Shown here: positions 63,155 to 64,000 of the stretch, piece after piece
Layout: every line of letters starts with the position of its first letter
Numbering within the stretch: the first letter of the stretch is position 1
Origin: Pelagomonas calceolata
Taxonomy: Eukaryota > Sar > Pelagophyceae > Pelagomonadales > Pelagomonadaceae
Assembly (NCBI GenBank): GCA_918797485.1
Contig: CAKKNE010000001.1
Coordinates: 248,001-312,000 of the forward strand
Reading direction: 5' to 3'
Length of the DNA: 64,000 nucleotides
The notes under the pieces: generated by a model
What the model saw: only the letters and a program-made list of their open reading frames with translations
What the model was told of the DNA's origin: nothing
The model's database searches: none
Translations under genes and position numbers: made by a program

Positions 63155-64000
63155 CGTGACGACCTGCGTTTCGTTCGTAGGGGGTGAGTGGGGTGCCGGC
63201 GGCGGCGCGCGTCGACGTCGCGCGACTGGGGTGTGTGGAGGCCTCTCGCCATGGCGACCGGAGGCGGCCGCCCTCGTGGCTCACCCAAGGACGGTCTAGA
63301 CAGCCTGGCAGCGTCCAGGCGCGTCAGACTGGGGCCGAGGCCACGCCGACTGGCGTCAAGGTGGCGCGCCGCGCAGGGCGGCCGGCCTCCGCTGGCGCGC
63401 TCTGTCCGAGGTCGTACCGTTCATGCGAACGGAGGCCCTTCGGCCGAGACGAAGTGAGCAGTGCGTCCATGGCGAGCGGCGCCGTCACGGAGGCCCGACA
63501 GCTGCGCGCCGCACGGCTAGGATGGCCCGCAATAGGCCATCCAGCCATGAGCAGATGAGCAGGCGGTCCTCTGTTTGCCGCCGCCGTCACGCAACGCAAA
63601 AGCTACGAGCCGTAGATGATCCATAAGAGAGTTCGAAAACGGGCTGCGAATGAATAATGCACGGTCAGGCACCGAGTAAATAGGGCGGTCTCACCTCCTT
63701 GACGGCGCACCCAAATCGAGCCTCCGCGGCCGACCCCCCTATTTCCCGCTCAAAGCTCGCCGGGCGGCCCCAGAGCCGTCCCCTGTACGCCTACAAACCA
63801 CGGCGGCGGCGCGTTGGCCAGCCATCGGCCGGCGCGCGGCGGCGCGGTGCAAAAACTAGACACAAAGGTGGCCCACCGCGCGCCCACACCACAGAAGCAT
63901 ACCTCAAACTACCATTACCCGAAAACTAACGCGCCTCGTCGCAAGGCGGCGGCCCGACCGGCGGCCGCGGCGGCCCGGGCGCCGCGAAGTTCCGCCGTCT
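63155..64000. other. Right-edge spacer without recognisable gene
   Basis: 846 bp, GC-rich. It begins with the Lhc 5' region. No ORF here shows a family feature, and no RNA gene, motif copy or introner was found. Confidence 0.4.

Overview
The window is nuclear DNA of a GC-rich eukaryotic microalga, most likely a stramenopile and probably a pelagophyte (Aureococcus/Pelagomonas-like). The evidence is a fucoxanthin-type light-harvesting protein, bipartite plastid-targeting leaders, a near-universal beta-tubulin, dense single genes on both strands (about 30), and many short coding-exon introns that are copies of one another. Such 'introner' introns are established knowledge for Aureococcus and Micromonas. 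No rRNA, tRNA, CRISPR array or virus-like element was recognised.

Layout. 0-5.3 kb: ubiquitin-like/IQ-motif gene on the minus strand, ten exons, running off the left edge. 5.7-16.2 kb: membrane protein, F-box/USP-type deubiquitinase, secreted beta-rich protein, MYND protein, tail-anchored ER-type protein, OTU-like protein and Trm61. 16.2-20.4 kb: helicase-like NTPase fused to WD40 blades, each blade followed by the same ~50-nt intron. 20.9-27.3 kb: TLC-like protein, MYND/UBA-like protein, a small secreted protein, a Gfo/Idh oxidoreductase, VTC1 and a histidine phosphatase. 28-36.4 kb: beta-tubulin, Sel1 protein, ankyrin protein, aldehyde dehydrogenase, coiled-coil protein and lumenal pentapeptide protein. 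36.5-46.1 kb: a head-to-head pair made of a soluble-adenylyl-cyclase-like gene carrying its own cyclic-nucleotide-binding domain and an ankyrin/cyclic-nucleotide phosphodiesterase gene. 46.2-47.1 kb: an inverted-repeat-bounded segment. 47.2-63.2 kb: GT60 glycosyltransferase, plastid proteins (DUF3007, lumenal cyclophilin, glycine-zipper protein, Lhc), mRNA cap methyltransferase, 2OG oxygenase, UCH37-like deubiquitinase, cathepsin Z and an ARM-repeat protein.

Two structures cut across the genes. First, I mapped 23 introner-like introns with frame-consistent boundaries. Their acceptor-side ends share one terminus (CTGYGYGG on the opposite strand). One subfamily has terminal inverted repeats and 8-bp target-site duplications that begin with GT, so the upstream duplicate supplies the 5' splice site. 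Second, a 20-23 bp palindrome-flanked motif (CTAGCGGC..TAAGACACTAG) recurs about once per intergenic region, mostly 90-260 bp upstream of start codons.

Many genes show single-base frame changes at short G/C/A runs although both flanking frames are clearly coding. I read these as likely assembly indels, and they limit the exactness of several gene models.
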